From contig OY282455.1 of the NCBI GenBank assembly GCA_958296195.1, positions 806,001-870,000 on the forward strand: DNA of 64,000 nucleotides, written 5' to 3'. Origin of the DNA: an uncultured Pseudomonadales bacterium (GTDB lineage: Bacteria > Pseudomonadota > Gammaproteobacteria > Pseudomonadales > Azotimanducaceae). A model generated the notes under the pieces. That model did no database searches. It worked only from the letters and a program-made list of their open reading frames with translations, and was not told the DNA's origin. Both the position numbers and the translations under genes were made by a program. Positions 53,771 through 64,000 of the stretch are shown piece by piece. Positions within the stretch are counted from its first letter, which is position 1. Each line of letters begins with the position of its first letter.

Positions 53771-54835
53771 ATGGACCACGACGCCGCCCACAAGTACATC
53801 TATGGCCTGCCGGAGGTCGCGGTTGACATGCTGCGCCTCGTCGCACCGGGCTGGGTGGGCGAACTGGACCTCGCCACCTTGGAGGACCGCTCATCGGAGT
53901 TCCTGAACGCCGCTCACCGCAGGCGCTTGAGCGACATGGTTTTCGGTGTGCGGTTGGGCAAGGGACGGCTTGTGAACGGCGAACGCCCCTATATTCTGGT
54001 CTTGGTTGAGTTCCAGTCCGAGGTGGACAGGCGCATGGCGAAGCGCATGCGGGAGTATTCGGAAATGCTGTTGGACCGCATCGTCAGCAGCGGTGCGCCT
54101 AGGCGGGAGGGCGGCCTGCCCTGGGTGCTGCCGATTGTGGTGTACAACGGCAGCGACCCTTGGACGGCGGCCGGCCAAGCGAGTGACTTGGCGCCGCTGC
54201 CCTTGAAGCGCATGGCGCAGAACTTGGCGCCGTTCCAGCCGCAGGCCTACCGTTTGCTGGCGGCGGGCGGGGCCTTGACTTCGGGGGCGGTACGGGCGGA
54301 GGATTGGCCCTTGGAGAATCGGGTGTCAGCGACGGTTCGGCTGCAGGCGAGTGAGGCACCGGACAATTTGCTGCCGTGCCTGCTGGACGAGGCGGCCCGC
54401 TTTCCCGGTGCGGCGAACGAGGCGTTTCGGCAGGCGCTGCACACTTGGGCTAGGGCACTGTGGGTGGACCAAACGGGCGCTGTTTCGGGTTTTCCGGCCT
54501 TTGATGAATTGGAGCGAAAAGGAGAAAAGGCAATGCCGACGTTGTTGAAAGCGAACTGGGACCGGTGGGAGGCCGGAGTGCGTGCGGAAAGTCGGGAGGA
54601 GGGCATTAGGCTGGGCATCAAACAGGGCCGGGCAGCGGAGCGGGCGCGGCTGCGCCGGCAGGCGGCGCTTCGATTCGGCGCACGGACGGGCGATCGGCTG
54701 TCGGACCTGCTCGATGGGCTGGCTGCCGGGGAAGCCTTGGACCAAGTGGGCGACTGGATCATTGAGTGCGGCAGCGGCGAGGAACTGCTGTCTCGCGTGT
54801 CCGCCCTCCTGGCAAAAGCGGGCAACGGCCAATGA
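53771..54835 (+). CDS. Rpn-family nuclease/putative transposase with DUF4351 tail (tandem copy 2)
   Basis: A 354-residue paralogue of the gene at 52353, with the same layout: the nuclease core (LSDMVFGVRL, VLVEFQSEVDRRM), a linker, and the DUF4351 tail. The N- and C-termini are almost identical to copy 1, while the middle has diverged (residues about 60-75 and 105-150). This suggests either gene conversion at the ends or selection for variety in the middle. It ends the tandem array; the repeat does not continue beyond its stop. Confidence 0.88.
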   Translation: MDHDAAHKYIYGLPEVAVDMLRLVAPGWVGELDLATLEDRSSEFLNAAHRRRLSDMVFGVRLGKGRLVNGERPYILVLVEFQSEVDRRMAKRMREYSEMLLDRIVSSGAPRREGGLPWVLPIVVYNGSDPWTAAGQASDLAPLPLKRMAQNLAPFQPQAYRLLAAGGALTSGAVRAEDWPLENRVSATVRLQASEAPDNLLPCLLDEAARFPGAANEAFRQALHTWARALWVDQTGAVSGFPAFDELERKGEKAMPTLLKANWDRWEAGVRAESREEGIRLGIKQGRAAERARLRRQAALRFGARTGDRLSDLLDGLAAGEALDQVGDWIIECGSGEELLSRVSALLAKAGNGQ

Positions 54836-54947
54836 ATTGGAGACGCAAGCTCAACTTTGCGGGCTAGCCGCTTACTCAAAACACCGCTAAGTGTGCTGTC
54901 CCCGGACGCAATCAACTGACTCTACCCACTAGCTGTAAGGCACTCCC

Positions 54948-56174
54948 TTGGCTGCGGACATTGCATTGGTGACGGTTTCCGGCCAAGACCGGCCGGGGTT
55001 GATGGCGCAGTTGACCGCCTTGCTGGCCCGGCATGGTGCGCAGGTGCTTGATGTTGGCCAAGCCGTGATTCACGAAGAGCTTGCTCTCGGCCTGCTGGTG
55101 CATTTGCCGCAGGGAAAGTGGGCGGATGGCTTGGCGAAGGCGCTGCAGGCGCTGGCGGCGGAAACCGGAGCATTGGTTCGCGCCAATCCCATTTCCGCGC
55201 AGGATTACGAGGACTGGGTGGCCAGTTCCGGCCAGCCCAGGCTGGTGATTACCCTGTTGATGCGTGGCGTCACCGCTCCGGTGTTGAACGCGGTCAGCGC
55301 CATCACCCATCGCCAGGGGCTGAACATCGACACCGTGCGCCGCCTGTCTGGGCGGCTGCCTCTGGAGCAGGCGGCCAACCCGGAGCGGCTGTGCGTGGAG
55401 ATGCGGGTGCGCGGTGCCGCCGGCGACCCAGCCAAGCTGCAAGCCGACCTGATGGCCGCGGCGGCGCAGTGGGCGTTCGACTTCAGCGTCCATGACGACA
55501 ACGTTTTCCGCCGCAACCGCCGCTTGGTGGCGTTCGACATGGACTCCACCCTAATCAACGTGGAGGTCATGGATGAACTGGCCCGTCGGCAGGGTGTGGG
55601 CGCTCGGGTTCAGGCCATCACCAGCCGCGCCATGAACGGGGAGATCGATTTTCAGGAGAGTTTCCGCGCCCGCGTCGCCCTGCTGGCCGGGATGCCGGCG
55701 CAAGTATTGCATGAGGTGGCCGGGAACGTACACCTGAACCCAGGCGCCGGGCGCCTGGTTCGGGTGTTGCGCCACTTTGGTTACCGGATGGCCATCATTT
55801 CCGGAGGCTTTCAGGATGTGGGCAACCGGCTGCGCGAGCGCCTCGGCATCGACCATGTGTTCGCCAACGAGCTGTGCATTGAAGATGGCGTGGTCACCGG
55901 CGAAGTGCGTGGCGAGATCATTGACGCCACCGCTAAGGCCGCGCTGCTGCGCCGGTTGGCGCGGGAGGAAGGCATTCTGCTGGCCCAGACCATCGCCATA
56001 GGCGACGGCGCCAACGACCTGCCCATGCTCAGCGTCGCCGGGCTGGGGGTGGCCTACCACGCCAAGCAGTTGGTGCGGCGCACCGCCAGCCACGCCATCT
56101 CCAACTTCGGCTTGGACTCGGTGCTTTACTTGATGGGCTTCAGCGACCGGGACATCGATCAAGCGCTCGCTTGA
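54948..56174 (+). CDS. serB: Phosphoserine phosphatase SerB
   Basis: Last step of serine synthesis. Two ACT-like regulatory domains occupy about residues 1-180 ([16 protein letters not shown]). The HAD phosphatase follows, with the catalytic Asp197-x-Asp199 in [13 protein letters not shown] motif II and [10 protein letters not shown] motif IV. TTG 54948, with AAGG eight bases upstream, is the only sensible start. The 408 residues are standard for two-ACT forms. efp starts 14 bp after its stop. Confidence 0.95.
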   Translation: MAADIALVTVSGQDRPGLMAQLTALLARHGAQVLDVGQAVIHEELALGLLVHLPQGKWADGLAKALQALAAETGALVRANPISAQDYEDWVASSGQPRLVITLLMRGVTAPVLNAVSAITHRQGLNIDTVRRLSGRLPLEQAANPERLCVEMRVRGAAGDPAKLQADLMAAAAQWAFDFSVHDDNVFRRNRRLVAFDMDSTLINVEVMDELARRQGVGARVQAITSRAMNGEIDFQESFRARVALLAGMPAQVLHEVAGNVHLNPGAGRLVRVLRHFGYRMAIISGGFQDVGNRLRERLGIDHVFANELCIEDGVVTGEVRGEIIDATAKAALLRRLAREEGILLAQTIAIGDGANDLPMLSVAGLGVAYHAKQLVRRTASHAISNFGLDSVLYLMGFSDRDIDQALA

Positions 56175-56188
56175 ATTATCATGGCGCC

Positions 56189-56755
56189 ATGGCTAGCTAC
56201 GCCACCAACGAATTCCGCGCCGGGCTTAAGGTGCTGCTTGAGGGGGACCCCTGCGCCATCTTGGAGAACGAATTCGTCAAGCCGGGCAAGGGGCAAGCGT
56301 TCAATCGGGTCAAGTTCCGCAACCTGAAGACGGGGCGCGTTTGGGAGCGCACCTTCAAGTCGGGCGAATCCATTGCAGCCGCCGACGTGGTGGAATTGGC
56401 CATGGAGTATCTCTACACCGACGGCCAGTTCCACCACTTCATGAAAACCGACGGCAGCTACGAGCAGGTGGCGGCCTCGCCCACCGTCATCGGCGACGCC
56501 TTGAACTGGATTACGGAGCAGGATGTCTGCCAAGTGACGCTTTGGAACGATGATCCGATATCCGTCACGGTTCCGAACTTCGTCACCCTGGAGGTTACGG
56601 AGACTGACCCTGGCTTAAAGGGGGACACCGCCCAAGGGGGAAGCAAGCCGGCCACTCTTTCCACTGGCGCCATCATCCGAGTGCCCTTGTTCATCAACGT
56701 AGGGGACAAGTTGAAGATAGACACCCGCAAGGGAGAGTACGTCGGCCGAGCGTAG
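56189..56755 (+). CDS. efp: Elongation factor P
   Basis: Relieves ribosome stalling at polyproline. From ATG 56189 it starts [19 protein letters not shown] and has the modification loop [11 protein letters not shown], with Lys34 as the expected beta-lysylation site. The 188 residues equal the E. coli length. epmA, the enzyme that lysylates Lys34, follows 67 bp later, so modification by the EpmA pathway is likely; EpmB is not in the window. Confidence 0.96.
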   Translation: MASYATNEFRAGLKVLLEGDPCAILENEFVKPGKGQAFNRVKFRNLKTGRVWERTFKSGESIAAADVVELAMEYLYTDGQFHHFMKTDGSYEQVAASPTVIGDALNWITEQDVCQVTLWNDDPISVTVPNFVTLEVTETDPGLKGDTAQGGSKPATLSTGAIIRVPLFINVGDKLKIDTRKGEYVGRA

Positions 56756-56822
56756 CAAGCGCCCCCGCCAGCGAGCTGCCGAGGGATGACTGGGTTTGCA
56801 TGGGCTCGACGGAAGCAGCTAA

Positions 56823-57674
56823 TTGAACGACGCATCTGATTGGCGCCCCACTTGCTCCCTAGCTGTCCTGCGGGCGCGGGCAGATATTTTGGCGGACATC
56901 CGCGCCTTTTTTGCCGAGCGCGGCGTCATTGAGGTGCAGACCCCGACCTTGGGCCTGAACTCAACCACGGAGCCGCAGATTGACCCCTTGCGCACCACCG
57001 ACGGCGCCTTCCTGCAAACCTCCCCGGAACACTACATGAAGCGCTTGCTGGCGGCGGGAGCGCCGTCAATCTACCAACTTGGCCCGGCCTATCGGGCCGG
57101 TGAAGCGGGGCGCTTGCACCGAGAGGAGTTCTCCATGCTGGAGTGGTATCGCCTCGGCTTTGACGACGCAGCCCTGATGGATGAGGTCGCCGCGCTGGTT
57201 GACCGCATCCTAGGAGCGGCGGACTGTCGGCGCATCCGCTACGAATCCTTGGTCGGCGCCGTCATCGGCGACCCGGCGGAGTTGGACCTCCGCTTTGCCA
57301 GTGCGGTTGAGCGTTTGGGGAAAGGGCGCTGGTTCGTGACCGACTATCCCGCCGAGCAAGCTGCCTTGGCTCGGCTCCGGGACGGAGACGCGGCGGGGGC
57401 GGCCCGCTTTGAATTGATCGTGGATGGCGTGGAATTGGCGAACGGCTACCATGAGTTGACGGATCCAGTCGAACTGCGCCAACGCATGGTGCGGGACAAC
57501 GCCGCCCGTGCCGCCGCCGGCCGGGAATTCATGGCCGCGGACGAGCGGCTGCTTGCGGCCATGACCCACGGCTTGCCGAACTGCGCCGGCGTCGCCTTGG
57601 GCGTTGACCGGCTGGTGATGCTGGCGATTGGAGCTTCAAGCCTAGCTGAAGTCATGTCCTTCGCCGAACGCTGA
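56823..57674 (+). CDS. epmA: Elongation factor P-(R)-beta-lysine ligase EpmA (PoxA/GenX)
   Basis: A truncated class II lysyl-tRNA-synthetase paralogue that attaches beta-lysine to EF-P. The 283 residues have no anticodon domain. They show FFAERGVIEVQTPTLG, the class II motif 2 YQLGPAYRAGEAGRLHREEF and motif 3 GVALGVDRLVML. The start is TTG 56823 with GGAAG upstream. Direct proximity to efp supports the assignment. Confidence 0.93.
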   Translation: MNDASDWRPTCSLAVLRARADILADIRAFFAERGVIEVQTPTLGLNSTTEPQIDPLRTTDGAFLQTSPEHYMKRLLAAGAPSIYQLGPAYRAGEAGRLHREEFSMLEWYRLGFDDAALMDEVAALVDRILGAADCRRIRYESLVGAVIGDPAELDLRFASAVERLGKGRWFVTDYPAEQAALARLRDGDAAGAARFELIVDGVELANGYHELTDPVELRQRMVRDNAARAAAGREFMAADERLLAAMTHGLPNCAGVALGVDRLVMLAIGASSLAEVMSFAER

Positions 57675-57880
57675 TCGCGCCGCGAAGAGGCTGGCAGAGG
57701 GTGCAGCCAGTACACTTTGCGCCCGATACATTCCCGAACAGTGGTTGGGCAACTTGTGGAAGGAAAGAAACATTTCAGCAAATGCCCCCTTGCCGCTGAC
57801 CAAGCCATAGGGCTGTCTCACGGAACAGGACCGCCTCAGTGGTACAATGCAGCGATCGTCGCGCGGACTCGGGAGCAAGA

Positions 57881-59632
57881 GTGAGCGCAGGACTTCGCTA
57901 CGAAGCCGACGGTGCCCCTTCAACATGGCTTGTTCTCGGCCAAGGGGCCCAGATCACCATGCTGACGATCAATGCCAACGTCATGCTGGCTGCCGTCGCC
58001 TTCCGAAGCGGCGGCGCGGACCACTACCTGCTTTGGGGTGTTTTCGCGACCCTGTTCTGCGCTGGCGTCGGCACGATTCTGCAGGCCCTTCGGTTCGGCC
58101 GGATCGGCGCCGGCTATTGTGTGCTGGTGGGCACCTCCGCCGTATTCGTTCCCGTTTCCGCAGCGGCGCTGGCGAGCGGCGGCCCGGCGCTGCTCGCCAC
58201 CCTTGTGATGGCGGCGGCGCTCCTGCAGATGGCCGTTTCCACCCGCCTGTCGCTCGTGCGGCGGCTGCTGACGCCGGCGGTTACGGGCACCGTCATCATG
58301 TTGGCGACGGTATCCCTCATGCCCACTCTGGCTGGGCTGCTCAACCAAGCGCCCGCGGATGCGCCGCTCGCGGCGGCGCCGGTTTGCGCCCTCGTTACGG
58401 TGGCGCTCATCGTTGGCGTCGGCCTCAAGGGCAACGCCGCGCTGCGGCTTTGGGCGCCGGTCATCGGCGTCGCCGGTGGTGCGGCCGCAGGGGCGCTGTT
58501 CGGCATCTACGACACGCAGCGCGTGGCCGAAGCGCCGTGGATCGGCATGTCCGTGGCGGACTGGCCGGGCTTGGACCTCGCCTTCGGCGCGGAGTTCTGG
58601 GCGCTGCTGCCGGCGTTCGCCTTAATCTCGTTGGTGGCGGTCACAAGATCCATCGGCGTCGCCGTCGCCACCCAGCGGGTGTCGTGGAATCGCCCGCCCG
58701 CCGCGGACTTTCGTGCGGTGGACTTCCGCGCCGTGCAGGGCGGCATCGCCGCGGAGGGCGCCGGCAATCTGCTGGCCGGCTTGAGCGGCGGCGCCCCGAA
58801 CACCGCCTATCCGATCAGCCCGTCCGTGATCGAACTCACCGGCGTGGCCGCGCGCCGGGTGGGCATCGCCGCCGGCGCGATCCTGATTCTGGTGGCCTGC
58901 GCACCGAAGGCCCTGGCGGTCGTCATCGCCATTCCGAGCGCCGTGGTGGCGGCCGCCATAGGTGTGATGATGGTCATGGTGTTCGTCGTCGGCTTGCGGC
59001 AAGTCATGCGAGAGGGCTTGGACTACTCCACCGGCTTGATCGTCGGGGTGTCGTTCTGGATCGGCATGGGCTTTCAGGCGCAGCTGATCTTCCCGGACAT
59101 CGTGGGGGGCTTCGCCGGGGGGCTGTTCGGGAACGGCATGGTCGCCGGCGGCGCCACGGCCATCCTGCTGACGCTGGCGGTGAACCTCACGCAGCCGCGC
59201 AGCGGGCGGTTTGTCGGGCGGGCGGAGGCGTCGGAGCTGGCGAACATCCAGACGTTCCTGGCGGCGTTCGCCGCCCGCCGCCACTGGGACGGTGCCATGC
59301 GGCAGCGGCTGGCGGCGGCGGCCGAAGAGGCGCTGGCGGCGGTGCTGCAGAGCGAGGCAACGGAGAATGAGGATGGCAATGGCGCACGGGAGGCCCGCCG
59401 GCTGCAGATAACGGTGCGCGGCGTCGGCGTCGGCGCAACGCTGGAGCTCGCCACCGCGGTCGCCGGCGAGGAGAACCTGCAGGACCGCATTGCCCTGCTC
59501 AGCGAGGAGCCGGCGGGCGAGGCGATGCGCGACGTGCCGCTGCGGCTGCTGCGCCATCTCGCGTCCTCCGTGCGCCATCAGCAGTTCCACAACGCGGACG
59601 TGCTCACGGTGCAGGTGGACGGCCGACGGTGA
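57881..59632 (+). CDS. NCS2-family nucleobase transporter with a cytosolic ATPase-like C-terminal domain
   Basis: Xanthine/uracil-permease-type carrier. Twelve or more hydrophobic segments run to about residue 430, with the family loop GGAPNTAYPISPSVIELTG. A soluble domain of about 130 residues follows: IQTFLAAFAARRHW, RLAAAAEEALAAVL, then a beta-rich part and MRDVPLRLLRHLASSVRHQQF. It resembles a GHKL/RsbW-type ATPase fold but lacks the usual N-box Asn (EEALAAV). GTG 57881 has a GGGAG site; an upstream GTG 57839 precedes a TACAAT -10-like box and is less likely. The ligand is unknown. Confidence 0.75.
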   Translation: MSAGLRYEADGAPSTWLVLGQGAQITMLTINANVMLAAVAFRSGGADHYLLWGVFATLFCAGVGTILQALRFGRIGAGYCVLVGTSAVFVPVSAAALASGGPALLATLVMAAALLQMAVSTRLSLVRRLLTPAVTGTVIMLATVSLMPTLAGLLNQAPADAPLAAAPVCALVTVALIVGVGLKGNAALRLWAPVIGVAGGAAAGALFGIYDTQRVAEAPWIGMSVADWPGLDLAFGAEFWALLPAFALISLVAVTRSIGVAVATQRVSWNRPPAADFRAVDFRAVQGGIAAEGAGNLLAGLSGGAPNTAYPISPSVIELTGVAARRVGIAAGAILILVACAPKALAVVIAIPSAVVAAAIGVMMVMVFVVGLRQVMREGLDYSTGLIVGVSFWIGMGFQAQLIFPDIVGGFAGGLFGNGMVAGGATAILLTLAVNLTQPRSGRFVGRAEASELANIQTFLAAFAARRHWDGAMRQRLAAAAEEALAAVLQSEATENEDGNGAREARRLQITVRGVGVGATLELATAVAGEENLQDRIALLSEEPAGEAMRDVPLRLLRHLASSVRHQQFHNADVLTVQVDGRR

Positions 59633-59853
59633 AATCCACTTGGTGCGTGGTCGCTCGGAAAGTTCCCTGCCCGCAACACCCGAAACGCCATACCCTCCCC
59701 CAGCTTCCCCGCCAGCCGATCGCACACATCCGCTGCCAGCCAGCATCTAGTTCGGTTCATGGGGGCGAAATGTTGTCGGCGTTGGACTCTCTCCCTCGGT
59801 GCCTGTCCGCCTATTGCTACGTCGTTTTCTACAGCGCAGACTCCTAGGAAGCC

Positions 59854-62129
<2,276 letters not shown>

Positions 62130-62255
62130 TGATGAGCGCCCTATGAGGTTTTTGCCATGTTAGTCACGCCGTTCGGTTTTGGCTAGTCGACGACCTGACG
62201 CGGGGCATTGGAGGAAGCCTGTTAATATTGGCGCCAGCCGATAGGTTGCGAACTC

Positions 62256-63968
62256 ATGTCCGACCCTCCACTTGGCAAAACTAGCGTAAGCGGCGCAAGG
62301 CGGGATTGCATAAAGCGCTGTCCGCCGGCCCAATCCAAGCCCTGGTTGCGTGGGTTGAAGCTGAACGGGTGCATTGCGCTGGTCGCACTTTGCGCTTTCG
62401 TGGTTGCGCCGGCCAACGCGGCGGAGCGGCCCAACGTCATCGTCATGCTGGCGGATGACTTGGGCTGGGCGGACGTGGGTTTTCACGGTGGGGACATCGA
62501 CACGCCTTCCTTGGACCGGCTGGCCACCGAAGGGGTGGAGCTCAGCCGCTTTTACACCACGCCGATATGCTCCCCCACCAGAGCGGCCCTGATGACCGGG
62601 CGCAACCCCATTCGGCTGGGCGTCGCCTACGGCGTCATCCTGCCTTGGGACAACAACGGCGTGCATACGGACGAGCGCTTCCTTTCCGAAGCCTTCCGGG
62701 ACTTGGGCTATCAAACGGCGATGGTCGGCAAATGGCATTTGGGCCATGCGCAGCAGACCTACCATCCCAACAGCCGCGGTTTCGAGCACTTCTACGGGCA
62801 CCTGCACACGGAGGTGGGCTACTATCCGCCGTTCGCCAATCAAGGCGGCAAGGACTTCCAGCGCAACGGCGTCTCCATAGACGACCAAGGCTACGAAACC
62901 TTCCTGCTCGCCGCCGAGGCGGTGCGCTACATTCGGCAGCGTGACCGGAGCAGGCCTTTTTTCCTCTACCTGCCGTTCCTAGCCCCGCACACGCCCTTGG
63001 ACGCCCCGCAGGACCTGCAGGACAAGTACGCGGACATCGACACCGAGTTGCCGCCCGCCCGCAGTTCGCAAACGGACGGCACCCGCACCATCTCCAAGCT
63101 GCTGCTGCGGGACAGCGCTCGGCCGCTGTACGCGGCGGTGGTGGACGGCATGGACCAGGCGGTCGGCCAAGTTCTGCGGGCCTTGGACGACGAGGGCCTT
63201 AGCGACGACACCCTAGTGTTGTTCTTCAGCGACAACGGCGGCGCCGCCTACTCCCACGGCGGTGCCAACAACGCGCCGCTGCGCGGCGGCAAAGGAGAGG
63301 TGTTCGAGGGCGGCATACGGGTGGTGTCCTTGCTGCGTTGGCCAGCGCAGCTGCAGGGTGGCGGCAAGATGGACCAGATCATGTCGGTGATGGATGTCTT
63401 CCCCACCCTCATGGAGGCGGTCGGCGGAACTGCGGGTGAGCATTTGCCTTGGGATGGCGCAAGCCTGTGGCTCGCCATCCGCGACGGCCAGGCCGCGCCC
63501 CGCAACGAGGACCTGTTCTTTGCTTCGGAAACGCCCATTTACGGCCACTTCAACCTGACGCTGTTCAATGAGGAATGGAAGCTGGTGCAGGAAATACAGC
63601 AAGATCAGGTGACCACAACGGTCACCAACCACCTCTTCAAAATTTCCGAAGACCCTAATGAATACAACAATTTAGCTGCCGCCCACCCGGATCTGACGGC
63701 AGACATGGCGCAGCGCATCCGCAATTGGCGGGCGCTCTATCCCATCCACGGCACCCGCTCCCATTTGGTGGCCCCGCCAGGCTGGCGGGCGCCAAAGGAT
63801 TGGGCGACCTATCCGCGACCCTTGGACGCCCTGCAGAATGCCCCAGCTCCCGGCATGCCGCCCCCCGGCGTTGAGAGGATTCTGGACTGGCAGCACGGCG
63901 AGCGCGGCCGGCTGATCTACAACTGCGAATCCAAGTGGTATCTGGGCGGGTTGTGCTTGCGGCGCTAG
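62256..63968 (+). CDS. Secreted sulfatase (arylsulfatase family S1)
   Basis: A type I sulfatase of 570 residues. A signal peptide lies within the first 56 residues (CIALVALCAFVVAPANAAERP). The N-terminal metal site is NVIVMLADDLGWADVG, and the formylglycine signature is Cys105 in CSPTRAALMTGR. MVGKWHLGH and FSDNGG provide the other active-site parts. A formylglycine-generating or anSME-type maturase is required, and none is in the window. Sulfated polysaccharides or glycans are the probable substrate class. It is divergent from algC. Confidence 0.92.
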   Translation: MSDPPLGKTSVSGARRDCIKRCPPAQSKPWLRGLKLNGCIALVALCAFVVAPANAAERPNVIVMLADDLGWADVGFHGGDIDTPSLDRLATEGVELSRFYTTPICSPTRAALMTGRNPIRLGVAYGVILPWDNNGVHTDERFLSEAFRDLGYQTAMVGKWHLGHAQQTYHPNSRGFEHFYGHLHTEVGYYPPFANQGGKDFQRNGVSIDDQGYETFLLAAEAVRYIRQRDRSRPFFLYLPFLAPHTPLDAPQDLQDKYADIDTELPPARSSQTDGTRTISKLLLRDSARPLYAAVVDGMDQAVGQVLRALDDEGLSDDTLVLFFSDNGGAAYSHGGANNAPLRGGKGEVFEGGIRVVSLLRWPAQLQGGGKMDQIMSVMDVFPTLMEAVGGTAGEHLPWDGASLWLAIRDGQAAPRNEDLFFASETPIYGHFNLTLFNEEWKLVQEIQQDQVTTTVTNHLFKISEDPNEYNNLAAAHPDLTADMAQRIRNWRALYPIHGTRSHLVAPPGWRAPKDWATYPRPLDALQNAPAPGMPPPGVERILDWQHGERGRLIYNCESKWYLGGLCLRR

Positions 63969-64000
63969 GTTTTGCCGCGGCGCCAAGGCCACGCTGGAAG

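Noticed and set aside
57847-59370. 507-codon plus-strand ORF overlapping the NCS2 gene in another frame
   Set aside because: Arg/Gly/Ala-rich composition without membrane segments; the other frame is a clear transporter.

Overview
The window is a GC-rich bacterial chromosome segment built around the replication origin. The gene order gyrB-recF-dnaN-dnaA (minus strand) | rpmH-rnpA-yidD-yidC-mnmE-mnmG-rsmG-parA-parB-atpBEFHAGDC-glmU-glmS (plus strand), together with tolC-yqiB-parE-parC, serB, efp-epmA and algC-argB, indicates a gammaproteobacterium. Secreted collagenase, sulfatase and PKD-bearing glycosidase genes, tandem Rpn-nuclease copies and decayed restriction-modification genes would fit a marine, possibly host-associated (for example sponge) lineage. 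That last point is inference.

Layout: 0-6.0 kb carries replication genes reading left, with a perfect parS site inside recF. 6.0-6.6 kb is the probable oriC. 6.6-14.8 kb carries ribosome/RNase P, membrane insertion, tRNA modification and chromosome partition genes reading right. 14.8-21.8 kb is the F1Fo ATP synthase operon, with a strong sigma70-type promoter in front and an intrinsic terminator behind. 21.8-24.0 kb is a decayed accessory patch: the 3' end of an Eco57I-like methyltransferase, a DUF4258/DUF2283 pair, a frameshifted DprA-like gene and an AAA ATPase remnant. 24.0-27.3 kb holds glmU-glmS, which make UDP-GlcNAc precursors. 27.3-32.6 kb holds two translationally overlapping secreted enzymes, a GH63/trehalase-like glycosidase and an M9 collagenase. 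32.7-44.7 kb is mostly housekeeping (uvrD, orphan TRAP binding protein, enoyl-CoA hydratase, hldE, aldo/keto reductase, FAD oxidoreductase, waaA, tolC, yqiB). 44.8-49.1 kb is topoisomerase IV.

49.1-54.9 kb is a second accessory island. It holds an XRE regulator with paired operator-like sites, a YaaW (UPF0174) protein extended by a long heptad-repeat coiled coil, and a tandem array of Rpn/DUF4351 nuclease genes whose first unit is cut off at the cassette boundary. 54.9-64.0 kb returns to core genes (serB, efp, epmA, argB, algC), with an NCS2 transporter carrying an unusual cytosolic C-terminal domain and a secreted sulfatase.

No rRNA, tRNA, CRISPR array or intact insertion sequence was seen. 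Several core genes lack an ordinary start codon at the family-conserved position (rnpA, mnmE), and others probably use TTG or GTG (uvrD, serB, epmA, hldE, recF, waaA).
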